Positions 1-9,080 of a stretch of 64,000 nucleotides of DNA are shown here, piece after piece. Location of the stretch: NCBI RefSeq assembly GCF_028693495.1, contig NZ_JAQUVG010000004.1, positions 1 to 64,000 of the forward strand. The letters are read 5' to 3'. Under the pieces are notes generated by a model. It was not told the origin of the DNA. It saw only the letters and a program-made list of their open reading frames with translations, and did not search any database. How positions within the stretch are numbered: the stretch's first letter is position 1; each line of letters opens with the position of its first letter. The translations under genes were made by a program, and so were the position numbers. The stretch is from Zoogloea sp. (GTDB lineage: Bacteria; Pseudomonadota; Gammaproteobacteria; Burkholderiales; Rhodocyclaceae).

Positions 1-27
1 TGCCTTCAGGCGGAAACGCGTTGCCAT
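1..27 (-). CDS. possible start of a truncated gene (window edge)
   Basis: An ATG on the minus strand opens a frame that reads MATRFRLKA and runs off the left edge. It lies 53 bases after the stop of the LysR gene on the same strand. Only nine codons are visible and the ribosome binding site is weak, so neither the gene nor a function can be asserted. Confidence 0.22.
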
Positions 28-80
28 CTTAGGGGCACACCTGGCCCACCGCCAGTTTTTTAAGGACAGGCTCCGTTGTT

Positions 81-989
81 TCAGGGCAAGCCCTCGTCCC
101 AGTAGGGAACGGGACCGATCCGCCCGGCCAGATAGTCCGCCAGCGCCCGCACACGGGTCGGCAGATAGCGGTTGCTCGGGAAAACCGCATAGATTCCCAG
201 CTCAGGGCTCGGATAGTCCACCAGCAGCACTTCCAGCACGCCTTCCCGAATCGCCGGAGCAGCCAGAAAACTGGGCTGACGGGCAATCCCCAAGCCCCGC
301 TGGCAGGCATCCATAAGCGCATCCCCACTATTGGCGTGGAGACGGCCCTGCACCGGAACCCACTGCACCTCCCCTTCTACCCGGTAGGGCCAGGCCGACC
401 GGGCGGTACCGGTATAGCCCAGGCAGTGATGCCCCGTCAGATCCGCCGGCACCTGGGGCCGGCCGTGGAGCGCCAGATAATCAGGAGAGGCCAGGGTCAG
501 CAGGCGGGACGAACAGATGCGCCGGGCCACCTGAGTCGGATCCAGCTGGGAGGTGATCCGGATCGCCATGTCCAGGCCATTTTCGATCAGGCTCACCTGA
601 CGGTCGTTGTAATCCACGTCCAGGCTGACCTCCGGCCAGGCCCGCACGAACTCGGCCACCAGGGGCGCCAGGTGGCGTATGCCGAAGCTCACCGGCACGC
701 TCAGGCGGATCGAGCCGCGCGGGATCCGGTCTCCGCCGGACAAATCCCCTTCGGCTGCACTGACCAGATCCAGAATTTCCCGGCAGCGCTCCAGGTACAC
801 CTCCCCTTCCGCAGTCAGCCGCAGACTGCGGGTACTGCGGGCGATCAGCTTCACTCCAAGATGCGCTTCCAGACTGGCAATCATCCGCGTCACGGCGGAA
901 CGGGCCACCCCCAGATGATCCGCAACCGCGGCAAAGCTCCCTGCCTCAGCCACGCGAATGAAGACCTCCATCCCTTGCAAGCGATCCAT
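81..989 (-). CDS. LysR-family transcriptional regulator
   Basis: A 302-residue protein of standard LysR length. Residues 1-60 form the winged helix-turn-helix (MDRLQGMEVFIRVAEAGSFA, then a typical SAVTRMIASLE recognition helix region), and residues 90-295 form the periplasmic-binding-like effector domain. It is divergent from the extradiol dioxygenase gene at 1085 across 95 bases, the usual layout for a LysR protein that controls its neighbour. The effector is unknown. The start is the ATG at 989, where homology to the family begins directly. Confidence 0.9.
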   Translation of the reverse strand: MDRLQGMEVFIRVAEAGSFAAVADHLGVARSAVTRMIASLEAHLGVKLIARSTRSLRLTAEGEVYLERCREILDLVSAAEGDLSGGDRIPRGSIRLSVPVSFGIRHLAPLVAEFVRAWPEVSLDVDYNDRQVSLIENGLDMAIRITSQLDPTQVARRICSSRLLTLASPDYLALHGRPQVPADLTGHHCLGYTGTARSAWPYRVEGEVQWVPVQGRLHANSGDALMDACQRGLGIARQPSFLAAPAIREGVLEVLLVDYPSPELGIYAVFPSNRYLPTRVRALADYLAGRIGPVPYWDEGLP

Positions 990-1084
990 TGTTTCAATTT
1001 CCGCAACAAAAAGTTTTCAATTTAAGGGTTTTTCCACCCAAATGAAAAGCCTACAGTGTGGCCAATTCCAGTAAGGAAACCGGC
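990..1084. promoter_or_regulatory. divergent promoter region with TTTCAATTT direct repeat
   Basis: This spacer between the LysR gene and the dioxygenase gene is AT-richer than its surroundings. It carries two copies of TTTCAATTT at about 992-1000 and 1015-1023, 23 bases apart (about two helical turns), which could be regulator contact sites. The promoter role is inferred from the divergent layout. Confidence 0.35.
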
Positions 1085-1900
1085 ATGTCCCTCCGACACC
1101 CTGTACTCTTCCTCTCCCACGGCGCCCCCGACATCCTTCTCAAGGGGGGCGCCAGCGTTGCTCTCTGGAAACAGCTGGGCGCAGCGCTGCCGCGCCCCCG
1201 AGCCATTCTGGTCATTTCGGCCCACTGGGCAGCCCGGATGCCCCTGGTCAGCACCGCGGCCACTCCGGAAACCATCCACGATTTCGGCGGTTTCCCCCCT
1301 GCCCTCTACAGCATGCACTATCCTGCCCCCGGCGCCCCCACGCTGGCAGCCCGGGTAGCGGATCTGCTGCACTCTGCCGGTCTTCCCTGCGAGGAAAGCC
1401 CGCACCGGGGGCTGGACCATGGCGCCTGGATTCCCCTCAAGGCCATGTTCCCGGATGCAGACATCCCGGTCCTGCAACTGGCCCTCCAGCCCTTTGCGGG
1501 CCCCGGGTGGCATTTCAGGATCGGACAGGCCCTGCGCGCCCTTCGGGAAGAAGGCATCCTGATCCTCGCTTCCGGTGCCATCACCCACAACTTTGCCTGG
1601 CTGACCTGGGGCGAGGACAGCGCGCCCCTCCCACAGGCCAGGATGTTCTCCGACTGGACTGGGGCAACACTGGCCCGGGGCGACCGGGAGATCCTCCTGG
1701 ACTATCGCCACCAGGCCCCCCACGGCGCCGCCGCCCACCCCAGCGAGGAACACCTGCTGCCCCTCTTCGTCGCCCTCGGCGCCGCGGATCCGGAAGAAAC
1801 CCCCCTGCGCCTGGAACCCGAATTCATCCAGGGTGGTCTGGCAATGGACGCCTATCTCTGGCAGGACGCCAGCCCAACCCCCTTTCACCCGGAACACTGA
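1085..1900 (+). CDS. ygiD: LigB/YgiD-type extradiol ring-cleavage dioxygenase
   Basis: A 271-residue member of the DODA (4,5-DOPA extradiol dioxygenase) class III ring-cleavage family. The metal-site motifs are visible: SHGAPD near the N terminus, ISAHW around residue 50, FGGFPPALY, GLDHGAW and ITHNF. The family opens catecholic rings with a single metal ion in the cytosol, and the physiological substrate of most bacterial members is uncertain. The ORF track starts at 1058, but the ATG at 1085 follows AAGGAAAC and begins at the conserved N terminus. The next gene starts two bases after the stop, so it may be cotranscribed with the cytochrome b561 and YceI genes. Confidence 0.88.
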   Translation: MSLRHPVLFLSHGAPDILLKGGASVALWKQLGAALPRPRAILVISAHWAARMPLVSTAATPETIHDFGGFPPALYSMHYPAPGAPTLAARVADLLHSAGLPCEESPHRGLDHGAWIPLKAMFPDADIPVLQLALQPFAGPGWHFRIGQALRALREEGILILASGAITHNFAWLTWGEDSAPLPQARMFSDWTGATLARGDREILLDYRHQAPHGAAAHPSEEHLLPLFVALGAADPEETPLRLEPEFIQGGLAMDAYLWQDASPTPFHPEH

Positions 1901-1902
1901 CC

Positions 1903-2442
1903 ATGCCTGCACCCTCACCCCGCTACACCGGCCCGGCCATGGCCGCCCACTGGATCATGGCCGTCCTGATCCTGGTGGCTTTTCCCCTGGGCGTTTACAT
2001 GCAGGACCTGCCCCTGTCCCCCGACAAGCTCAAACTCTACTCGTACCACAAATGGATCGGCATGACCGTGCTGCTGCTGTTCCTGCCGCGCCTCCTGTGG
2101 CGCATCACCCATCGCCCGCCCGCACCCCTGCCGATGCCCGCCTGGCAGCACCGGATCGCCGAGAGCACCCACCACCTGCTCTACCTGCTGATGGTACTGG
2201 TGCCCTTGAGCGGCTGGCTGATGAGCTCGGCCAAAGGCTTCCAGGTGGTGTATTTTGGTGTCCTGCCCATTCCCGACCTGATGGGCAAGGATCAAGGCCT
2301 GGGTGACTTCTTCCTGCAAGCCCACAAGCTGCTCAACTTCGCCCTGCTGGCCCTGGTCGGCCTGCATGTGGCTGGCGCCCTCAAACACCAGATCCTTGAC
2401 AAGGACGGCACCCTGCGCCGCATGCTGCCCTTCGGTCAATAA
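1903..2442 (+). CDS. cytochrome b561 family membrane protein
   Basis: A 179-residue protein with four hydrophobic helices (about 11-33, 48-68, 88-108 and 140-160) and candidate haem-ligand histidines at 16, 49, 141 and 155. It belongs to the bacterial cytochrome b561 (YceJ) family, di-haem inner-membrane proteins that pass electrons across the membrane. The track ORF from 1507 is an overlong reading through the dioxygenase gene; the ATG at 1903 fits the family N terminus. The yceJ-yceI pairing known from E. coli is kept here, with two yceI copies downstream. Confidence 0.9.
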   Translation: MPAPSPRYTGPAMAAHWIMAVLILVAFPLGVYMQDLPLSPDKLKLYSYHKWIGMTVLLLFLPRLLWRITHRPPAPLPMPAWQHRIAESTHHLLYLLMVLVPLSGWLMSSAKGFQVVYFGVLPIPDLMGKDQGLGDFFLQAHKLLNFALLALVGLHVAGALKHQILDKDGTLRRMLPFGQ

Positions 2443-2460
2443 ACCCTTCAGGAGAAACCC

Positions 2461-3039
2461 ATGCCCTTCCGTACCGCTTCCCTCGCCCTGGCCGCCAGCG
2501 GTCTGCTGCTGACCGGCACCGCCCAGGCCATCGAATACAACCAGGTGGATGCCACCCGGAGCAGCCTCGCCTTCACGTCCAAGCAGATGGGCGTCCCGGT
2601 GCCCGGCAGTTTCAAGCGCTTCAATGCCAGCATCGCCTTTGATCCCGCCAGGCCGACGGCTGCCAGCACCACCCTCGAAATCGATCTGGCCAGCATCGAT
2701 GCGGGCTCCAGGGAGGCCAACGATGAAGTAGTCGGCAAGCAGTGGTTCAACGTCAAGGCCCATCCCACGGCCCGGTTCGTCTCCACCGGTGTCCGCGCCC
2801 TGGGCAACAACCGCTTCGAAGCTCTGGGCAAGATGACCGTCAAGGGCCAGACCCGGGACGTGGTCGCCCCCTTCACCTTCAAGCAGGAAGGCAGCGGCGG
2901 CGTCTTTGACGGCGGATTCGTGCTCAAGCGCATGGACTACGGCATCGGTGAAGGCCCCTGGGCCGATGTGTCAGCCGTCGCCAACGAAATCGAAATCAAA
3001 TTCCGGGTCGTCGCCAACGCCGGCCCGGCCAAGAAGTGA
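2461..3039 (+). CDS. YceI family periplasmic protein (copy 1)
   Basis: A 192-residue protein with a signal peptide ending at about residue 23 (TAQA|IEYN) and a YceI lipocalin-like beta barrel. The family typically binds a long isoprenoid or similar lipid in the periplasm. Conserved features include the DATRSSLAFTSKQMG strand, a central TVKGQTRDV turn and a C-terminal EIEIKFRV strand. It starts 18 bases after the b561 gene, with AGGAG upstream. A second, diverged YceI follows, so this is a local duplication or a paired functional unit; the ligand is unknown. Confidence 0.9.
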   Translation: MPFRTASLALAASGLLLTGTAQAIEYNQVDATRSSLAFTSKQMGVPVPGSFKRFNASIAFDPARPTAASTTLEIDLASIDAGSREANDEVVGKQWFNVKAHPTARFVSTGVRALGNNRFEALGKMTVKGQTRDVVAPFTFKQEGSGGVFDGGFVLKRMDYGIGEGPWADVSAVANEIEIKFRVVANAGPAKK

Positions 3040-3091
3040 GCTCACAGTTCACCCCCAACCCCCAGTCTCATGATCAAAACGGAGTAAACCC

Positions 3092-3658
3092 ATGAAGAAG
3101 CTCATCGCCCTCGCCCTCACCGCCGGCCTGTCCACCGCAGCCTTCGCCGCGCCGGAAACCTACAGCCTGGACAACAGCCACACCTTCCCCCGCTTCGAAT
3201 ACAACCACTTCGGCTACTCCCTGCAGCAGTCCGGCTTCGACAAGACCACCGGCGCCATCACCCTCGACCGGGCCGCCAAGACCGGCTCCGTGGATGTGAC
3301 CATCGACGCCACCTCCGTGAATACCGGTTCCAGCCTATTTAACCAGCACATTCAGGGTGAGGACTTCTTCGACACCGCCAAGTACAAGACCATCACCTAC
3401 AAATCCACCAAGGTGAATTTCGATGGCGACAAGCCGAGCACCATTGAAGGCAACCTGACGATCAAGGGCATCACCAAGCCGGTCACCCTGACCGTCACCC
3501 ACTTCCACTGCATGCCCCACCCGATGCACAAGAAGGACGCCTGCGGTGCCAACGCCACGGCCACCATCAAGCGCAGCGAGTTCAATGCAGGCAAATACGC
3601 CCCCTATGTGGGCGACGAGGTGAAGCTGTCCATCGTCGTCGAAGCCGTCAAGAGCTGA
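3092..3658 (+). CDS. YceI family periplasmic protein (copy 2)
   Basis: A 188-residue secreted protein with its signal peptide cut at about residue 19 (AFA|APE). The YceI domain includes YSLDNSHTFPRFEYNHFG and LTIKGITKPVTLTVTHFHC. It differs from copy 1 in having two cysteines near the C-terminal third (HFHC and KKDACG) that may form a disulfide. It follows copy 1 by 52 bases and is followed by a clear terminator, so it is the last gene of the b561-YceI unit. Confidence 0.9.
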   Translation: MKKLIALALTAGLSTAAFAAPETYSLDNSHTFPRFEYNHFGYSLQQSGFDKTTGAITLDRAAKTGSVDVTIDATSVNTGSSLFNQHIQGEDFFDTAKYKTITYKSTKVNFDGDKPSTIEGNLTIKGITKPVTLTVTHFHCMPHPMHKKDACGANATATIKRSEFNAGKYAPYVGDEVKLSIVVEAVKS

Positions 3659-3676
3659 CCTTCCCCGCTTCCCCCG

Positions 3677-3713
3677 ACGCCCTGCCGCCCGTCCCGGGTC
3701 GCAGGGCGTTTTT
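3677..3713 (+). terminator. rho-independent terminator after the YceI genes
   Basis: An ACGCCCTGC / GCAGGGCGT nine-base-pair stem with a loop of about 15 bases is followed at once by a run of T. It ends the ygiD-b561-YceI transcript. Confidence 0.8.
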
Positions 3714-3822
3714 GCATTTTCTTTTGGCTGCGTGTCATCCGTCCGGGCGTCTCTGGCGTTAGAACACGGTCCTCGCCGGCCGGCTCCGCACCACCGGCGA
3801 CCTTCTTTGTCCCGAGCCGCCC

Positions 3823-4947
3823 ATGCCCCCCGACGCTTCCCGAATGCCCCTGGTGGACGCCCTCAAAGCCTTCGCCTGCCTTTCCATCGTCCTCCATCAC
3901 CTGGCCTTCTATGGCCCGATGACCGACATCGCCGCGCCCCTGATGCCCGGCCTCATCGCCTGGTTCAACGACTACGGCCGGATGGCGGTCCAGGTCTTCC
4001 TGGTGGTTTCCGGCTTTCTGTTCGGCGCCAGGTACCTGGGCAAGGAGGCCCACGCCCGGCAGACGATCCAGCCCATGGCGGCCCTGCTCCAGCGTTATAC
4101 CCGGCTCGTGGTGCCCTACTCGGCGGCCCTGCTCCTGGCGATCGCCTGCAATGGCCTCGCCAGCCTGGGCATGGAACACCGCAGCCTCTCCGCGCCCCCC
4201 GCGCCTGGCCAGTTGCTGGCCCATGTGCTGCTACTGCACAACCTGCTGGATGAAGAAGCCCTGTCCGCCGGCGTCTGGTACGTGGCCATCGACTTCCAGC
4301 TGTTTACCCTGGCCACGCTGCTGATCTGGCTCCCGGGCCGCATCGCCCCCCTGCGCGCCCACGCCAGGCCCCTGGCCCTGGCCCTTCTGGGGATCATGAC
4401 CGGAGCCTCCCTGTTCGGCTTCAACCGGGATGCCTGGTGGGACGAATCCGCCTTCTACTTCTTTGGCGCCTTCGGCCTCGGCATACTGGCCTGGTGGGCT
4501 GCCGGCCAGCGCCACGCACAGCTCTGGCTCCTCGGGCTGACCCTGCTGGCGCTCTCGGCCCTGGTCCTCGACTTCCGCCTCCGCCTCGCCATCGCCCTGG
4601 GCGTGATGCTGATCCTGGGTCTCGGCCGGCACACAGGGCTGCTCCACCGGCTGCCCATCCCGAAGCCCCTGACCGGACTGAGCCGGATCTCCTATTCCGT
4701 GTTCCTGGTGCACTTCCCCCTCTGCCTGCTGGTCAATGCGGTTTTTGTCAGCCTCTTCCCGAGCAGTCCGACCCTCAATGCATTCGGGATCATGCTGGCC
4801 ATCCTGCTCAGCCTGCTGGGCGGATGGGCATTCCACAGGAGGGTGGAGTGCCGTGCCTATGGCCTGCGTACACGGCTGCTCTTTCCGGCGGGCCTGGTGG
4901 CCTCGGGCTGGCTCGGCAGCCTGATGATCAGCGGCCTGGCCGGCTGA
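3823..4947 (+). CDS. acyltransferase 3 family membrane protein
   Basis: A 374-residue polytopic protein with about ten hydrophobic segments. The N terminus carries the acyltransferase-3 signature (LVDALKAFACLSIVLHHLAF), whose histidine is the family catalytic or acyl-transfer residue. Members O-acylate lipopolysaccharide, exopolysaccharide or other glycans in the inner membrane; the acceptor cannot be predicted here because no glycan genes are adjacent. The gene converges on the HD-GYP gene with nine bases between stops. Confidence 0.85.
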   Translation: MPPDASRMPLVDALKAFACLSIVLHHLAFYGPMTDIAAPLMPGLIAWFNDYGRMAVQVFLVVSGFLFGARYLGKEAHARQTIQPMAALLQRYTRLVVPYSAALLLAIACNGLASLGMEHRSLSAPPAPGQLLAHVLLLHNLLDEEALSAGVWYVAIDFQLFTLATLLIWLPGRIAPLRAHARPLALALLGIMTGASLFGFNRDAWWDESAFYFFGAFGLGILAWWAAGQRHAQLWLLGLTLLALSALVLDFRLRLAIALGVMLILGLGRHTGLLHRLPIPKPLTGLSRISYSVFLVHFPLCLLVNAVFVSLFPSSPTLNAFGIMLAILLSLLGGWAFHRRVECRAYGLRTRLLFPAGLVASGWLGSLMISGLAG

Positions 4948-4956
4948 GCGGAACGC

Positions 4957-7857
4957 TCAAGCCAGGCCCAGCGCCGCGAGGTCCACTTCATCCACCGCCG
5001 CCGGATCCATGAAACGCTCGGCGTAAGCCCGGCAGACCCCGGAGCGCACAAAGAGCGCAAACAAATCCGGGTCGATGTGACCGTTGTCGCGCATCCGGGC
5101 CATGATCCCCACCGCCTCCGACAGGGTCTTGCCCCGCTTGTAGGGCCGATCCACCGCGGTCAGGGCCTCGAAGACATCGGCAATCGCCATCATTCGCGCC
5201 AGAGGACTCATCTGGGCCGCCCCCAGCCCCCGGGGATAACCGCCCCCGTCCATCCGCTCGTGGTGCCCTCCAGCTATCTCAGGAACGGCCCTCAGGTGAC
5301 GGGGAAAGGGCAACTCGTCCAGCATCCGGATGGTCTGGATGATGTGCTCGTTGATCTTGAAGCGCTCCTCTTCCCCCAGGGTGCCCCGGGGAATGGTCAG
5401 GTTGCGCAACTCCCCCCGGTGATACAGGAGTTCGGGCACAGGCATCCGGAACCCCCAGGGGTTGTCCGGAAGGATCCGATCCCCCTCTTCACGGGCAATC
5501 CGGTGCTCCGGCTTATCCGCCAGCACCGTCTCCAGCACCGGCAAGGACGGGGCATCGCCCTTCCGGAGGCGCTCCTCCGGTGACACCCCCAACCGGTCGT
5601 CCAGCGTCCGCAGCCAGGTACGCGCTGCGATCCGGCGCAGGCGGGCCTCGGCGGCAGGGTCCATCTGCTCGCTGCCCAGGTTGCAGGCCGCCACGAAGGC
5701 AAACTCCTCATCCAGGACACGCCACTCCTGCGCCAGGGCGGCCAGCGCCTCCTCCCGGACAGCCCCTTCCGCGATCCGGCGCCAACACGCCACTTCCGCA
5801 TCCCGCTTGAGGACTTCGAAGCGGGTCCGGATCTCGTGGATCCGGTCGTACAGGGTCTCCAGCTTGGTGGCCTTGTCCACCACGAACTCCGGTGTCGTCA
5901 CCTTGCCACAATCATGCAGCCAGGAGGCCAGATGGAGCGCCTCCCGGTCATCCTCACTCATCTGAAACCCCGTGTAAGGCCCCTCCGTGGCGGCGCACGC
6001 CGCCTCGGCCAGCAACTGGGCCAGCACCGGCACCCGGGCACAATGGCCGCCGGTATAGCGGCTCTTGGCATCAATCGCTCCTGCAATCAGGCGCACAAAA
6101 CTCTCGAAGAGCTCCTTGCGGGCCTCGATCAGGGCACGGGTCTCCAGGGACACCGCGGCCGAGCCCGACAAGGCTTCGGCAAAACGGATCTTGTCCTCCT
6201 CCGGGGGACTCTCGAACCACAGCACCAGCATCCCCAGCCGCATGCCTTCACGATCCTGCAGCGGCAACGCCAGGCAGGCCATCCGGTCGCTCTCCAGGGC
6301 ACCCAACAGCGAACGCCAGGGCGAGCCTTCCCCGGAGATCTGGACGACACCGGAACGCTGGCCAGGTGCCACCAGGCTACCCACCGCCCCCCCTGCAGGT
6401 AGCCCCTCCAGGGGCAGGCTTTCCCCATGAGCATTACGCAAGGCCATCGCCTCCAGCCCCTCCTCCCCGTCCCGGGTCAGGAAGAGGACACCGGCCCGGG
6501 CACCCAGCACGCCCACGGTTTCATCCACCACCCGGGCCAGCAGACGCCCGAAATCGGTTTCCGCCGCCATCACCGAGGCAATGTCGAGAAAACGCCGGAT
6601 CGCCCCCTTCATGGACGCAAGATCCTCGGCCAGATCGTCCACTTCCCGCACCACCGAACGGGTGGACACCGAACTGGAAAAATCGAAACGGCGGATCGCC
6701 GCAGCCGCCCCGGCCAGCTCACGGATGGGACGGGACACCAGGCGCGCCGCCAGATAGCTCAAGGGCAGCGCCAGCAGGATCACCGCCAGGGTGATCAGGA
6801 TGGAGCGGTCCCGGATCGCCCTTGCCTCCACGAGGAACTCCGCGTCGGGCACCGCCACCCCCAGATGGATGGGACCGTTACCGAGCACGGGCAGGGGCAC
6901 AACCGCCCCCCGCCACGCCCGGCCAGCCCCAGTGAAGGCGTACAGTCCCTCTCCCGACTTCACCCCTGGGCGCAGCAACCCCGCCAGCAGGCCTGCCTCC
7001 AGCGCATCCACCCGGGGGCGGGACACCCGGTCGTTCTCATCCCCGTGCAACCAGCCCCTCTCCGAATAGGCAATGACCTGCTGCGCCCCATCGAACAGCA
7101 CCAGCCGGGAGCCCGGGGTGATGCGCTGGGCATCCAGGGTCTCGTCCAGGGTCGCCAGGCGGATGTCGGCCCCTACCACCGCATGCCCTCCCGACGCCTG
7201 CCGGGCAATCGTCACCCCGGGCTTGCGGGTGGCCGCAAACAGATAAGGGGCCGTCTGGACCGCCCCCGCCTGCGCCTGCGCAAGCCGGTACCAGTCCCGC
7301 TGCCGCGGATCATAGTTCCGGGCATAGTCCGCACGCCGGTCCGTGGCGAGCACCTCCAGTGCAGCGTCCAGAAAAACGAAGCGACCATCCTCCCCCGCAA
7401 TGCTCTGGACCACATAGGCGGAATCTGCAGGCGCCCCCAGCTGGCGACGGTCCTCGTCGCTGACGAAGCGCATCAGCAGGAAGAAGTCCCCGTTGTCGTA
7501 GCCCACGTAGCACGAGCTGACGGAGGGTGACCCCGCCAGCACCTCCCGCAGCAGGGGCAGACTGGTCCAGCGCGCCTCCAGGGTGCCGGCCCGGGTCAGG
7601 GGCTGCAGGGCCAGCAGCCCCATCGCCGACCCCACCGGCTGAAGCAGGGCCTCGGTCTCCGCGGCCGTCTGGCGGACGATGCGCACCATCAGGTCGCCCG
7701 CCGCCCGCTCCAGCATGTCCGCACTGCGGGCATAGGACAGCCAGGCGATGCTGCCACCCGCGACCAGCAGCAACAGGAAAAACAAGGACGAGATATGCAG
7801 GTGCAGCGGAAAGCGCCGGCGGTGAAGCGGGGTATCCTGAAGGCTATCGGCTGCCAT
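4957..7857 (-). CDS. Cache-HAMP-GAF-HD-GYP signalling protein
   Basis: A 966-residue inner-membrane sensor. In order: TM helix about 18-40; a large periplasmic Cache-like domain about 45-320; a second TM helix (RSILITLAVILLALPLSYLA); HAMP; a GAF domain about 440-560; and a C-terminal HD-GYP domain with LHDCGK and HHERMDGGGYP. HD-GYP proteins hydrolyse cyclic di-GMP, and the HD and HH metal residues are present. About 215 residues separate the HD and GYP motifs, far more than in a standard domain, so there is a helical insertion. The track start at 7932 overlaps the upstream gene; the ATG at 7857, preceded by GCGGAGA, is preferred. It lies 23 bases after the AraC-type gene and may be cotranscribed with it. 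Confidence 0.9.
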   Translation of the reverse strand: MAADSLQDTPLHRRRFPLHLHISSLFFLLLLVAGGSIAWLSYARSADMLERAAGDLMVRIVRQTAAETEALLQPVGSAMGLLALQPLTRAGTLEARWTSLPLLREVLAGSPSVSSCYVGYDNGDFFLLMRFVSDEDRRQLGAPADSAYVVQSIAGEDGRFVFLDAALEVLATDRRADYARNYDPRQRDWYRLAQAQAGAVQTAPYLFAATRKPGVTIARQASGGHAVVGADIRLATLDETLDAQRITPGSRLVLFDGAQQVIAYSERGWLHGDENDRVSRPRVDALEAGLLAGLLRPGVKSGEGLYAFTGAGRAWRGAVVPLPVLGNGPIHLGVAVPDAEFLVEARAIRDRSILITLAVILLALPLSYLAARLVSRPIRELAGAAAAIRRFDFSSSVSTRSVVREVDDLAEDLASMKGAIRRFLDIASVMAAETDFGRLLARVVDETVGVLGARAGVLFLTRDGEEGLEAMALRNAHGESLPLEGLPAGGAVGSLVAPGQRSGVVQISGEGSPWRSLLGALESDRMACLALPLQDREGMRLGMLVLWFESPPEEDKIRFAEALSGSAAVSLETRALIEARKELFESFVRLIAGAIDAKSRYTGGHCARVPVLAQLLAEAACAATEGPYTGFQMSEDDREALHLASWLHDCGKVTTPEFVVDKATKLETLYDRIHEIRTRFEVLKRDAEVACWRRIAEGAVREEALAALAQEWRVLDEEFAFVAACNLGSEQMDPAAEARLRRIAARTWLRTLDDRLGVSPEERLRKGDAPSLPVLETVLADKPEHRIAREEGDRILPDNPWGFRMPVPELLYHRGELRNLTIPRGTLGEEERFKINEHIIQTIRMLDELPFPRHLRAVPEIAGGHHERMDGGGYPRGLGAAQMSPLARMMAIADVFEALTAVDRPYKRGKTLSEAVGIMARMRDNGHIDPDLFALFVRSGVCRAYAERFMDPAAVDEVDLAALGLA

Positions 7858-7880
7858 GACGGTCTCCGCGCAGGTGGGCG

Positions 7881-8924
7881 TTATTGCCCGCCCAGAGCCC
7901 GCCGGTACTCTCCCGGTCGGGCTCCAGTCCATTTCTTGAAAGCCCGGTGAAAGGCACTCGCTTCGGCGAACCCCAGATCCAGCGCAATATCGAGCACGGA
8001 CTTGTCCGAGTGGCTGAGCTGGCTGATGGCCAGGTCCAGACGCAGCGCATCCTTGATGGTCTGGTAAGACTGTCCCTCGTCTGTCAGATGCCGGCGCAAG
8101 GTGGACGGGGAAAAATGCAGCTGCTGCGCCAGGGTTTCGAAAGCGGGCCAGGTATCAGGCGGGATATCCCGCAACTGACGGCGGATGCGCGCCACCAGGC
8201 CATCGCTGTTGCGGTACTTGACCAGGAAATTGGCCGGCGCACTGCGCAGGAAGACCTTCATCGTGCGCTCGTTCTGGACATTGGCCATGTCCAGGTACTC
8301 CGCCGGGAAGGCGATCTCGGTTTCCATCTGGTCAAAGCGCAGATCCGGCGAAAACAACACCCGCCATTCAGCGCTGTAGTCCGGCTCGGCACAACGGAAG
8401 GTCGCATGGTGCAAGGGAATCCGCCGGCTGATCAGCCAGCAGGCGAGCCCGTGAAGAATGATCAGGAAGGTGCCGTAGGCGAAGGCCCGCCGCGGACCGG
8501 GCAGCCGCTCCGCGAGCACCACCCGGGCCATTTCCCCTTCCCGCAGCAGCACCCCTTCGAAATCGTCCAGGACCAGCCGAAAGAAACGCAGGGCCCGCCG
8601 CAGGGCCCGCTCCAGGGTGTCGCAATGAATCACGCTGTGGCACAGCAGGGTGAAGCTGCCGGCCTTCATCCGATGGCTGTCCATGCCGAAGAACTCGTCG
8701 TCCATGGTCTGGGCAATGGCATGCCACAAGGTGCCGTAATGGGTCGACGAGACCCGGGCCTGGGGCGCCTGGAGCAGCTCCGGCGAGATGCCCGCCTGGG
8801 CCAGCAGCGCATCCCCGTCGATCCCCTGCGCACGCACACCGGCAAGGGCTTCCTGGACGAAGGCCATCGCAATGGTACCCTTGTCAGTGGCGGCACCGGG
8901 GTGGAAGCGGGAGGACGGAGGCAT
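7881..8924 (-). CDS. AraC-family regulator (arabinose-binding-like N domain)
   Basis: A 347-residue protein with a long N-terminal sensing domain of the OruR/ArgR-like AraC subgroup (about 20-220) and a C-terminal double helix-turn-helix (about 245-345, LHFSPSTLRRHLTDEGQSYQ then ALDLGFAEASAFHRAFKKWTG). It is divergent from the acyl-CoA oxidation operon across 156 bases, so it is the likely regulator of that operon, responding to a carboxylic acid or acyl-CoA (inference). An internal ATG at 8867 (MAFVQEA) is a possible alternative start. Confidence 0.9.
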   Translation of the reverse strand: MPPSSRFHPGAATDKGTIAMAFVQEALAGVRAQGIDGDALLAQAGISPELLQAPQARVSSTHYGTLWHAIAQTMDDEFFGMDSHRMKAGSFTLLCHSVIHCDTLERALRRALRFFRLVLDDFEGVLLREGEMARVVLAERLPGPRRAFAYGTFLIILHGLACWLISRRIPLHHATFRCAEPDYSAEWRVLFSPDLRFDQMETEIAFPAEYLDMANVQNERTMKVFLRSAPANFLVKYRNSDGLVARIRRQLRDIPPDTWPAFETLAQQLHFSPSTLRRHLTDEGQSYQTIKDALRLDLAISQLSHSDKSVLDIALDLGFAEASAFHRAFKKWTGARPGEYRRALGGQ

Positions 8925-9021
8925 GAGGGAGAGGGCTGCAGCAGGACCAGGCAGTTATGGCAAATTCTACCACCCAGATTGAGCGATTTAGACATGGAGC
9001 CGCGCCACCGGCTTGCCTAAA

Positions 9022-9057
9022 CTTGATAGCACAGTGCGCCCACCCGGGCGCATCAAG
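9022..9057 (+). promoter_or_regulatory. hairpin in the leader of the acyl-CoA oxidation operon
   Basis: A TGCGCCC/GGGCGCA stem is nested inside an outer CTTGAT/ATCAAG pair, just upstream of the ribosome binding site of the first operon gene. It could be an operator for the divergent AraC regulator or an mRNA leader structure; the sequence alone does not decide. Confidence 0.35.
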
Positions 9058-9080
9058 GACAACAAAGAGGAGAGCACCTG

